Source: Wukongarchaeum sp048886645
GTDB taxonomy: Archaea; Asgardarchaeota; Wukongarchaeia; Wukongarchaeales; Wukongarchaeaceae
Direction: 5' to 3'
DNA: 8,875 nucleotides
Assembly (NCBI GenBank): GCA_048886645.1
Contig: JBHLKN010000081.1
Coordinates: 1-8,875 of the forward strand
The notes beneath the pieces were generated by a model, which made no database searches, was not told where the DNA came from, and was given only the letters and a program-made list of their open reading frames with translations. A program made the translations under genes and the position numbers. Each line of letters opens with the position of its first letter. Position 1 is the stretch's first letter. This document shows, one piece after another, positions 1 through 6,406 of the stretch.

Positions 1-926
1 CCGTTCGGGAGAACTATAACTGCCCCTATACCTTTAGTGTTAACATCTAGACCCAACAAACCCTTTTCACAAGCGTTTGAGACAATTTCATCAGAACAAG
101 AAACCTCCACCGTTATGTAAACATGATATTCCCCCTTTCTACGAATCACCCTTACTGTATGCGGTTTTTTAGCCGCAATCACAACCTCTTTCCGTTTTCC
201 AAACCTTTTTCTCACAGTTTCAAGACATGGCAAGATGTATGGCTTGAAAGGATCTGGAATAAAAAGCAAGTACTTCTGTTTTTTTCCACGCTTTCCCTTC
301 TCTCTAGAAGGATAGTTTATCCATAAGAAAAATTCTTTTTCCTCTTCTTCATAGGTCACTCTTAAGTTTTGATTTCCTTTCGTAAAAGCACAACCTTTAC
401 TATAAACTTGGTTAGTCCTCAAATCCCTCCATTTTTCTCTTTGCATCTCTCCCTATATGAGAAGTTCAAAATTATTCCTCCTCCCAAATAATACTTTAGG
501 CATAGTTCCATTCTCTAAATGCTGTTTTAAAAGGTCTTTTTTCTCCTCATACTTCTTTATCCTTGAGAGTATACTTTTGCATTTCAGTTCAGAACTATAT
601 TTTTCTAGCTTTTTCTTACTCTTTCTTATCTTTCCCTCATAATTTGCAACATAGTAAGGTAATAGTTCTCTTTGACTATCTATTATCGCTTCTGCATCGG
701 AGATAGCAGACCTCGCATAGGTTGAATTTAAAACAAATTTCTCAGCGATCTCTTGTTCAATCTCCTTTATCTTGAATGTACCTTCTAGCAATCTTTTGAA
801 AGCAGTTCTTTTCGCTGATTGAAAACATCTCATAAGATCATCGATCTTAACACAATCCTCTTCTCTTACCTCTAAAAGCTTGCCTTGAAAGGTCAAACAC
901 ACAGATTCTGTCACTATTCTACGCAT
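1..926 (-). pseudogene. TnpB-like (IS200/IS605 OrfB family) gene, amber-interrupted, 3' end beyond window
   Basis: Family members are RNA-guided nucleases carried by IS200/IS605 elements. The first part (926 to 453, 157 residues) has the lysine-rich helical N-terminal layout of OrfB/TnpB proteins, ending in a PKVLFGRRNNFELL segment like the usual 'V.FG..K.LF' region. It stops at an amber codon (TAG, 453-455). Reading on in the same frame, all 150 codons to the window edge are open and family-like: EKWRDLRTNQVYSKG, then beta-rich strands, then KGLLGLDVN, whose Asp (codon at 45-47) fits the first RuvC catalytic residue. The catalytic Glu, zinc finger and last Asp would lie off the left edge. 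The ATG at 924-926 is preceded by AAGGGG (935-940) and a TATA-like GCTTATATAT (971-980). Most simply it is a recently inactivated transposon gene. UAG readthrough or pyrrolysine insertion is the alternative. No TnpA is visible. Confidence 0.75.
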
Positions 927-970
927 AATTTTTACCCCTTAAAACATAGATCATACATATAAAATATTCC

Positions 971-980
971 ATATATAAGC
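971..980 (-). promoter_or_regulatory. TATA-like promoter element of the TnpB-like gene
   Basis: The minus strand reads GCTTATATAT here, about 25 bases before a plausible transcript start near 947 and 45 bases before the ATG at 926. The spacing fits an archaeal TATA box. It is judged by eye only. Confidence 0.4.
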
Positions 981-1173
981 TTTATGGAGAGGGGGCTAAA
1001 AGTGAATATATTAGGCTTTCAAAACAGTAAAAAAACAAAAACAGGTTTCCGCGCAAAAAAACAGAAAAACAAAATGGAATCCCATCCCAACAGTAAAAAC
1101 AATTCAGAAAAAAGGCTACCCCCGCTTAAAGTTAATATTTTAAACTATTCACTCTAACTCATTATTTATAAGT
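981..1173. other. A-rich intergenic stretch between the TnpB-like gene and the SRP RNA
   Basis: I see no gene here. The plus strand carries repeated A-runs and several copies of AACAG followed by A-runs (about 1022-1110). On the minus strand this becomes a series of T-tracts starting roughly 40 to 70 bases past the 3' end of the SRP RNA. Oligo-T tracts are the usual archaeal termination signal, so this region may end SRP RNA transcription. That role is inference. Confidence 0.35.
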
Positions 1174-1496
1174 GCGATGCTGGTCCCCAAGGTTCGATGC
1201 TCCTTACTTTCACAGTTTCCTTTTGGCGGTTCTCCACTCCGTTTGACCACGAGCACCGGACGCCCAGACTTAGGCTGCTCCCTTCCGGGTCTAGCCTGTT
1301 TCGCCTAGTTCGATGGTTTCCCCCCTTCCTCCGAAGGGGGCTCCATCCACGTCGATCCCGTGGGACAGAGCTTCACGGTCACACCAAGGGGGCTTATGAA
1401 AGCTTGGGGAACCTGGCCTTGGGTTACTGACCCCGGCTATAGACCATCCTGCCGGTTACAGAGGGGGCCTAACCCTCCAGTCCTACCCAGCATCGC
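1174..1496 (-). ncRNA. ffs: Archaeal signal recognition particle RNA (SRP 7S RNA)
   Basis: This is the RNA core of the signal recognition particle, which binds SRP54 and SRP19 and delivers ribosomes making membrane or secreted proteins to the membrane. On the minus strand the two ends pair perfectly (GCGATGCTGG at 1487-1496 with CCAGCATCGC at 1174-1183), closing the molecule as helix 5. The Alu-domain signature CTGTAACCGG lies near the 5' end (about 1452-1461), flanked by a GGGTTAGGCCCC segment typical of archaeal helices 3 and 4. The SRP54-binding helix 8 core, ACCCGGAAGGGAGCAGCCT, lies at about 1272-1290. The span of about 323 bases is normal for archaea. It lies 87 bases downstream of the TtuA-like gene on the same strand, with its own promoter. 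The exact ends are inferred from the terminal helix. Confidence 0.95.
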
Positions 1497-1518
1497 GATA
1501 ATAATATTGATCTAGCAG

Positions 1519-1530
1519 TATTAAAATTTT
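1519..1530 (-). promoter_or_regulatory. TATA box of the SRP RNA gene
   Basis: The minus strand reads AAAATTTTAATA here, preceded by a purine-rich CTTAAAG that could serve as BRE. Its centre is about 27 bases upstream of the SRP RNA 5' end inferred from the terminal helix (1496), the expected archaeal distance. This suggests the RNA has its own promoter and does not depend on the upstream protein gene. Confidence 0.6.
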
Positions 1531-1583
1531 CTTTAAGGGTAGAGGTGTAGCTGGTAAAAATTTTGGTGGAGTGTTGGGGAGTT

Positions 1584-2558
1584 TTAGGTTTCTTCTTTTT
1601 TTGGAAGTTTAATTTCGGTTTGTATTTGTTTCTGTTGTTGCTGTTGAGTGTTGGTTGTGGTGGTGGTGTATTGTTGTATTGTTTGGCAGGCTTTGCATGT
1701 TTTTTTAGCGCTTGGTTCTCCGCATTTTTGACATGTTGTTAATGTTTTTGTTGTTTTTGGGTGTTTTTGTAGGGCTTTTGCCATTGCTTCGTTGCTTCGT
1801 ATTATGTTGTAGAGGGTTTCTGGTCTTTTTTGTTCCATTTCTGCGAGGTAGTTTTTTATGTCTTCTCGCATGGCTTCTTGAGCGTATGGGCATTCTGTGT
1901 AGTGGTAATTTATTTCTTTATAGTAGGCGTATAGGGCGATTTCTCTTCCTGGCGTTTCTCTGAAAGGTTTTACCCGCGGTACAAGCAAGGGATGTGTTCT
2001 TTCTGGGTGGCGGTATTCTCTTGCTATTCTTTCAACATCTGCCCGGAGTATGTTTAAGAGGATTGTTTGAGCTTCGTCGTCTAGGTTGTGGGCTAGGGCG
2101 ATTTTATCGGCTTTTATTTTCTCCCTTGCTACAAAGTTTATCGCCTTCCTTCTAAGGATCCCGCAGTAGGAGCAAGCACTATGCACAGTTAGATTTTTTT
2201 TTGGTGTTTTTGATAGGAGATTTTCTCTTTGGTTAATAATTTCATCAATTGTTATTCCAAAAAGTTCTTTTAAAGAAGATGTGACTAGCTCAACTCCTAA
2301 TTTTTCACAGGTTTCTCTCACTATTTCGTAACAATTTTCCCTGTATTTTTCTATCCCTTCATCGATAAACAGAGCTATTATTTCTGCTTCTGGAAACTTT
2401 TCCTCAATTTTTACAAGAACATGAAGTAATGTGGCACTATCTCTTCCCCCAGAAAAAGCAACAGCTATACGATCATCCCTCTCAAACATCTCATACCTAG
2501 AAATTGTTCTTACAACTTTTTTAGTAAAGGTTTTAAGGAAACATCTCCTACAAAGGTT
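1584..2558 (-). CDS. TtuA/Ncs6-family tRNA 2-thiolation protein, N-terminus lost in gap
   Basis: Enzymes of this family use ATP to adenylate a tRNA uridine (U54 for TtuA, wobble U34 for Ncs6) and replace its C2 oxygen with sulfur, usually supplied by a ubiquitin-like carrier in archaea. Numbered from the Met at 2489: PP-loop SGGRDS at 13-18, CSYC (C106, C109) and TECPY (C200) as likely [4Fe-4S] ligands, AHNLDDEA at 133-140, and a C-terminal zinc finger (C253, C256, C265, C268). The frame is open upstream to the gap edge and reads LCRRCFLKTFTKKVVRTISRY, which is the family's normal N-terminal zinc-finger end and basic helix. The true start is therefore inside the 100-N gap and Met 2489 is internal. 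A 33-residue Thr/Gln-rich tail after the last finger is unusual. The sequence alone does not decide between TtuA and Ncs6. Confidence 0.88.
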   Translation of the reverse strand, partial: NLCRRCFLKTFTKKVVRTISRYEMFERDDRIAVAFSGGRDSATLLHVLVKIEEKFPEAEIIALFIDEGIEKYRENCYEIVRETCEKLGVELVTSSLKELFGITIDEIINQRENLLSKTPKKNLTVHSACSYCGILRRKAINFVAREKIKADKIALAHNLDDEAQTILLNILRADVERIAREYRHPERTHPLLVPRVKPFRETPGREIALYAYYKEINYHYTECPYAQEAMREDIKNYLAEMEQKRPETLYNIIRSNEAMAKALQKHPKTTKTLTTCQKCGEPSAKKTCKACQTIQQYTTTTTNTQQQQQKQIQTEIKLPKKEET

Positions 2559-2658
2559 NNNNNNNNNNNNNNNNNNNNNNNNNNNNNNNNNNNNNNNNNN
2601 NNNNNNNNNNNNNNNNNNNNNNNNNNNNNNNNNNNNNNNNNNNNNNNNNNNNNNNNNN
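2559..2658. other. Assembly gap (exactly 100 N)
   Basis: The run is exactly 100 N, the conventional placeholder for a scaffold gap of unknown size. It removes the start of the TtuA-like gene and lies 11 bases beyond the stop codon of the M50 protease gene. The true distance between these two genes, and whether another gene sits between them, is unknown. Confidence 0.97.
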
Positions 2659-2669
2659 TTTTTTCCTTG

Positions 2670-3923
2670 TTAGAAGAGAATAGTCCATCCTGTTATGATG
2701 TAGCTTAGAGTTAAATTAAGTATTAGAAGTAAGGCGGCTATTACTCCGATGATTCTTGTTATTGTTCGAGTTTTCGGCACATCGCCAAACTTCCATTCAA
2801 CAGCGGCTCCCAAGAGTTTGTAACCGTCAAATGGAGGGATTGGGAGAAGGTTTACCAAAGCTATTACAAAGGATAGTAACCAAAGCCAGACGATTAGTTG
2901 TGTGAGATGGAAGGGTAACCATTTACTCTGGTTCCCAAAAATTGTTTCGGTAAAGCCTCTTGGAGGATAGTAGGTTGAGTAACTTATACCGATGTATCCT
3001 TCTAAGTCGCGGGCTTCAAAAGACTCTTCTAATTCTTCAGGGGGTTCTGAAACATTAACAGGGATAGCACCTCGATCTTTTATAGCGAATACTACTGTAT
3101 TATTTGGTTTGATATCTTCTAAAGCGTCAAAAAGATCAGCCATATCTTTTACTTTTGAGTAGTTCCCATCAACCCCAGAAACATATTGGGAGTAGTTGTT
3201 GTAGACTGTCACATTTTCTATAATATCACCATTTTCTAATCCCCCGATTTCTGCAGGACTGTCATCCCTCACTCCCGTTAACATGACGCCTTGAGGTCCA
3301 CCCCACATAGGGGCGATAAAGAGGCTGAAGTTTAACAAAACTACGATAAGAGCGAAACTCATTGTGATATTAGGCATAGTGCCTGCAGCATAGATCCTTG
3401 CTCGGGAACGTAATGGCGCTTTGTTTAACGACTCTTCTTCAGGCTCAACAAATCCCCCCGGGATGAAGAGGAAGAGGAGGAATCCTGCTGATTTTACTTC
3501 CACATCTTCTGTTCGAGCAGCTACTCCGTGGGCTAGTTCGTGGACTATGACAACAACAGCAACAGCTATAAAGAAGTAAGGGAGAGATGCTATGGATATT
3601 GTTATTCCCGGGATTATTGGAGCGACTGGTGCAGCCTGTTTTGGAGTATAGATGAAAGCGAAAAGATTTGAAAAGAAAACGAAAAAAGCCAAAAACATGA
3701 ATAAAAACCCTAAAATTATGGCAAGATCCCATATTTTTTTCCAAGTTCCTCTTAACTTTTCAGCACAACGATCAAGAAATTGATTTACACGTTGTGTGCG
3801 TATCATAAGGAAACCTGGACCTACAGTAACACCTTTCTCGTGAAGCTTTAACATTCCATCTAGAATCAATATCCATAACCAGAATAGTAGGAATATCGTT
3901 AAGACATCGCCCGCGCTTACCAA
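2670..3923 (-). CDS. Site-2-type membrane metalloprotease (peptidase family M50) with PDZ-like domain
   Basis: Intramembrane zinc protease that cleaves substrates within or near the membrane. Numbered from the start used here (417 residues): an N-terminal membrane segment at about 8-22, another at 67-92, and a third carrying the zinc-binding HELAH motif (128-132). A PDZ-like region follows (about 210-290, with DDSPAEIGGLENGDII). Then comes a membrane segment ending in NLLPIPPFDG (358-367), the second conserved M50 motif with the third zinc-ligand Asp, and a last membrane helix at the C-terminus. The start is chosen as TTG at 3921-3923 because GGAGG (3931-3935) sits 7 bases ahead of it. A TTG ten codons upstream (3953) is in frame but has no ribosome site, and using it would put the GGAGG inside the gene. 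The stop is TAA. The natural substrate cannot be told. Confidence 0.92.
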   Translation of the reverse strand: MVSAGDVLTIFLLFWLWILILDGMLKLHEKGVTVGPGFLMIRTQRVNQFLDRCAEKLRGTWKKIWDLAIILGFLFMFLAFFVFFSNLFAFIYTPKQAAPVAPIIPGITISIASLPYFFIAVAVVVIVHELAHGVAARTEDVEVKSAGFLLFLFIPGGFVEPEEESLNKAPLRSRARIYAAGTMPNITMSFALIVVLLNFSLFIAPMWGGPQGVMLTGVRDDSPAEIGGLENGDIIENVTVYNNYSQYVSGVDGNYSKVKDMADLFDALEDIKPNNTVVFAIKDRGAIPVNVSEPPEELEESFEARDLEGYIGISYSTYYPPRGFTETIFGNQSKWLPFHLTQLIVWLWLLSFVIALVNLLPIPPFDGYKLLGAAVEWKFGDVPKTRTITRIIGVIAALLLILNLTLSYIITGWTILF

Positions 3924-3930
3924 AAAAAAA

Positions 3931-3936
3931 CCTCCT
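3931..3936 (-). promoter_or_regulatory. Ribosome binding site setting the M50 start
   Basis: The minus strand reads AGGAGG followed by a T-run and then TTG at 3923. The match to the 16S anti-Shine-Dalgarno and the 7-base spacing make this the best-supported start for the protease. Confidence 0.75.
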
Positions 3937-3953
3937 ATAACGTAAAATCCCAA

Positions 3954-4213
3954 TTAAGATTTTCCTTAAAGCCGCTGAACAGAAAAAAATTCATGAATTC
4001 GATAATAAATGCGTTTTTAGCCAAGTATGATTTTTTAAGGAGAATCAGTCTCCAAAGTTTTTATGCCTGATCTTTTTAAAACACTCCGTTTTTTTATATC
4101 TCACATAAATCTAATAAAAAAGTTTAGAAAACGCGCTAGGTTAATTCAATAAACTTTTATGATATGATTAGGATTTGAATTCCTAAGTTTATCAGTGTTT
4201 TTTTGATGGATGA
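3954..4213. other. Divergent intergenic region upstream of the protease and the HEAT gene
   Basis: I see no gene here. The region is AT-rich and holds a perfect 12-base palindrome AATTCATGAATT (3988-3999), a short GGAGA/TCTCC hairpin (about 4040-4054), and one copy of a 16-base direct repeat (4144-4159). It must carry promoters for both flanking genes. No clear TATA box for the protease was identified. Confidence 0.5.
4144..4159 (+). repeat. 16-base direct repeat, copy 1
   Basis: ATTCAATAAACTTTTA occurs here and again identically at 4950-4965. The copies lie about 113 and 76 bases ahead of the HEAT and methyltransferase start codons. The element is AT-rich, so chance is possible. A shared operator is an inference. 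Confidence 0.45.
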
Positions 4214-4215
4214 GC

Positions 4216-4224
4216 TTATATAAT
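4216..4224 (+). promoter_or_regulatory. TATA box of the HEAT-repeat gene
   Basis: TTATATAAT lies about 25 bases ahead of a likely transcript start near 4244, just before the GGAG at 4245-4248 and the TTG start at 4257. The transcript would have a very short leader. Confidence 0.5.
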
Positions 4225-4256
4225 TATACGCTTTACTATCAAAAGGAGATGGGAAT

Positions 4257-4754
4257 TTGGAAAAAAACGATAACTCATTTAAAAACAGTGAAGAAATCTC
4301 AGCAAGAAAAACTCAAGAAAAACTAACACAGCTCATTAAAGACATAGAAGATGAAGATGAAGATGTTCGATGGAACGCGGTAGTAGAATTAGGAAAGATA
4401 AAAGATGTAAGAGCAGCAGAAGCTCTCACAAAAGTACTCCTAGATAAATCTTTAATTTAAATTGAAGATGAAGCGTATTTTAGTCTTATGAAAATGGATG
4501 AGATAGCCGTAGAACCCCTAATCCAAGCCCTAGAAGTTGATTTAAAAAATTCTTCATGCTATAAAGAAATAGATACAGACATGAAAGTACGGGAGGTTGC
4601 AGAAGCAAGAGCTATTAAAAGAATATGTCGGAGGGAGGGAGAAGCTGGGGTAGAATCCCTCATCAAAATCTTGAAGGACAAAAATCGCTGGAAGATTCAC
4701 TGGATGATAGAAAAAATCCTTATAGAGATAGGAGAAGCTAAGAAGGATTTTTAA
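4257..4754 (+). pseudogene. Small HEAT-repeat protein gene interrupted by an in-frame TAA
   Basis: HEAT repeats are helical scaffolds for protein-protein contacts, and no enzymatic role can be read here. Translation starts at TTG 4257, supported by AAAAGGAG (4241-4248) 8 bases upstream. Residues 30-62 form a typical HEAT unit (DEDEDVRWNAVVELGKIKDVRAA). A TAA at 4458-4460 follows residue 67, but the same frame continues at once as IEDEAYFSLMKMDEIAVEPLIQAL, another canonical HEAT unit, and runs through GVESLIKILKDKNRWKIHWMIEKIL to TAA at 4752-4754. The two parts together (165 codon positions) read as one continuous HEAT protein with a nonsense codon at a repeat junction. After 4754 the same frame stays open 26 more codons to TAA at 4833-4835, so a second nonsense codon is possible. 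Alternatives are a sequencing error or two separately translated pieces, the second starting at ATG 4488 without a ribosome site. Confidence 0.7.
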
Positions 4755-5014
4755 CTAGCAACACCCCTCAAACCTGATTATAACACTGAAAAACAAGGAA
4801 TTCTCCCCGACGATTTTAAAAAAGGAATAAAATAATTATTTCTCTTTTTTTAACCTATTCTATTAATAATTTTGCAGAGAAAAAGGAAAACAAAAGGTTA
4901 TTTTTATGTAATATTTTTAACTTTTATCCCTAGTAAATGTGATAGTTTTATTCAATAAACTTTTAAAGAGGTTCATCTTAAAAAATAGAAATAAGTTCTT
5001 TAATTTAAAAAAAA
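4755..5014 (+). other. Intergenic leader region ahead of the methyltransferase gene
   Basis: The first 81 bases stay open in the HEAT frame and may be eroded coding sequence. The rest is very AT-rich, with T-runs at about 4845-4855 that could terminate the HEAT transcript. A second copy of the 16-base repeat lies at 4950-4965. No confident TATA box was found. CTTAAAAAAT near 4977-4986 is a candidate. Confidence 0.4.
4950..4965 (+). repeat. 16-base direct repeat, copy 2
   Basis: Identical to 4144-4159 (ATTCAATAAACTTTTA). This copy sits 60 to 76 bases upstream of the methyltransferase start, roughly where an archaeal operator or activator site would lie. Confidence 0.45.
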
Positions 5015-5019
5015 GGTGA
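5015..5019 (+). promoter_or_regulatory. Ribosome binding site of the methyltransferase gene
   Basis: GGTGA lies 6 bases before the ATG at 5026 and complements the 3' end of archaeal 16S rRNA (AUCACCUCC). It supports this start. Confidence 0.65.
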
Positions 5020-5025
5020 CAATTT

Positions 5026-6057
5026 ATGGAATCATTTGACAGAGTTATGGCAGCTTTAAAAAATGAAAGAAATGAGTTAGACAGATATCCCGTCATGAAC
5101 TCGGTAGCAACATACACCCAAGATTTTATGGTTAAATATGATGCTACCTGGCCTGAAGCCCACTTTGACGCAGATAAAATGGTTAGGCTTGCAGCAGCAG
5201 CTTATGAAGAATGCGGTTTGGACAATGCTAGTGTCCCCTTTGACATGCTAGTTGAACCAGAGATTTTCGGCACGCCAATAGATTACCACGAAGGAAAGAT
5301 ACTATGGCCGTCTGTAACGGATTATTTATTCCATCGATTCGAAGACGTATCATTACCTGATGATATAGCCCATGCTGGCAGGGTTCCTGTAGTTGTGGAA
5401 GCTATGAAGAAATTGAAGGAAAAATATGAAGGCGTTTTGCCTATCAACGCCTATATTGATCCACCATTTACCGCGATAAGCAGTTATGTTGTAGACTCGA
5501 TAGAGTTTCTTATAAACATGAAAAAAGCACCAGAAGTAGATCATGAATGGATGAAGGGATCGGTTCCGTTTTACAAAGAACTTTGTAAAATCTACGAAGA
5601 AGCAGGGGCTGATCTAATAACTTTCCACGAGATGGGCGCTTCAGCAGATAACATTTCACCAAAATACTTTAGAGAATTCATATTACCTTACAACCAAGAA
5701 ATAGTCAAGGATATTAAGGTACCTGTTATTATGAATGTTTGCGGTCTTGCCGCGGGCATCGTAGGAGCTATGGTTGAGACAGGTGCTACCGCTGTGGCTA
5801 TCGATGAGAGGACGAAGATTACAGGTGCTATAGAGGAACGCGATGCAGTGAATCCGAATATCCCGATAATGGGTAACTTACCTGCCCAAACGATCTTGTG
5901 GAAAGGCCCCGTTGAGAAGATACAACAAGCAGTGCAGATGGTTATTAATACAGGGATTGACATCGTGGCACCAGGGTGTGACTTCTGGCTACAAACACCC
6001 ACAGAACATGTATGTGCCTTTGTGGACGCTGTAAAAGAGTTCGGAAAATTAAAGTAA
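5026..6057 (+). CDS. MtaA/MtbA/CmuA-family (UroD-like) corrinoid methyltransferase, atypical zinc site
   Basis: Members have a uroporphyrinogen-decarboxylase-like barrel and typically move a methyl group from a methylated corrinoid protein to a thiol such as coenzyme M, activated by a zinc ion held by His-X-Cys and a distant Cys. The 343-residue length is normal for the family. Features run in order: an N-terminal helix (FDRVMAALKN), substrate-pocket segments (GTPIDYHEG), EEAGADLITFHEMGASADNISPKYF at 191-215, PVIMNVCG at 233-240, GNLPAQTILWKGP at 283-295 and IDIVAPGCDFWLQTPTEH at 311-328. C239 and C318 match the usual zinc cysteines, but the residue at the His position is N237 (codon 5734-5736). 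Activity may be altered, or the substrate may differ. The start is ATG 5026, with GGTGA at 5015-5019. The gene stands alone: no corrinoid protein or substrate-specific methyltransferase is visible beside it. Confidence 0.88.
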   Translation: MESFDRVMAALKNERNELDRYPVMNSVATYTQDFMVKYDATWPEAHFDADKMVRLAAAAYEECGLDNASVPFDMLVEPEIFGTPIDYHEGKILWPSVTDYLFHRFEDVSLPDDIAHAGRVPVVVEAMKKLKEKYEGVLPINAYIDPPFTAISSYVVDSIEFLINMKKAPEVDHEWMKGSVPFYKELCKIYEEAGADLITFHEMGASADNISPKYFREFILPYNQEIVKDIKVPVIMNVCGLAAGIVGAMVETGATAVAIDERTKITGAIEERDAVNPNIPIMGNLPAQTILWKGPVEKIQQAVQMVINTGIDIVAPGCDFWLQTPTEHVCAFVDAVKEFGKLK

Positions 6058-6406
6058 AGTTAAACGTTGTATTAAAATATCCTAAACTGCCATTCTTCTT
6101 TTTATTAATTTTAATTATTAATTAAGGGAGTTATTTTAGTCTTCCCTTCCTTTTTCTTTCTTTTTTTGATGGACTTGAATTAAAAATTAATTTTAATTTT
6201 CAAAAAAAGGAAAAAAGGAGTTTTTATAAAAATGAAGAAAAAAGAAGGAGATAAAAAATAAGTATTAAACACTAATGAAATCAGTTGACTGATTTCTTTT
6301 TGCTACTATACGAACCCTTAATCGTTTTTTTAACCGTTTTCAGTCGTTTTATCTGCTTATACTCTTCTTCTCTTTAATGGTATAAAGATATGTCTTAAAA
6401 CCTAAA
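6058..6406. other. Convergent intergenic region with T-tracts
   Basis: The region lies between the 3' ends of two convergent genes. It is very AT-rich, with T-runs at about 6095-6105 and 6145-6167 that suit termination of the methyltransferase transcript, AT-only inverted repeats near 6105-6125 and 6178-6200, and the strong palindrome listed separately. No gene is supported. A 9-codon frame near 6232 looks accidental. Confidence 0.5.
6277..6302. terminator. Nine-base-pair hairpin followed by a T-run
   Basis: GAAATCAGT (6277-6285) and ACTGATTTC (6288-6296) are perfect inverse complements around a 2-base centre, followed on the plus strand by TTTTT (6297-6301). As RNA it would form a stem of about 7 pairs with a small loop. 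It lies 220 bases past the methyltransferase stop and about 110 bases past the stop of the convergent minus-strand gene, so it could terminate either transcript. An operator or attachment palindrome is an alternative. Confidence 0.45.

Noticed and set aside
123..642. Two plus-strand frames opposite the TnpB-like gene (123-326 and 457-642)
   Set aside because: Phe/Ser/Leu-rich products are the antisense of Lys/Glu-rich coding sequence. No ribosome sites are present.
1197..1430. Plus-strand open frame of 77 codons
   Set aside because: It lies entirely within the SRP RNA gene on the opposite strand, and its GC-rich composition comes from the structured RNA.
3988..3999. Perfect 12-base palindrome AATTCATGAATT upstream of the M50 gene
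   Set aside because: It is noted as a possible operator, but AT-only short palindromes are frequent in such DNA and no second copy was seen.
5353..6002. Minus-strand open frames within the methyltransferase gene
   Set aside because: They are shadows of a well-supported plus-strand gene with no promoter or family resemblance.
6232..6261. Tiny ATG frame (MKKKEGDKK) with an upstream AAAGGAG
   Set aside because: It has nine codons in an A-rich intergenic region, with no conservation evidence. A chance match is likely.
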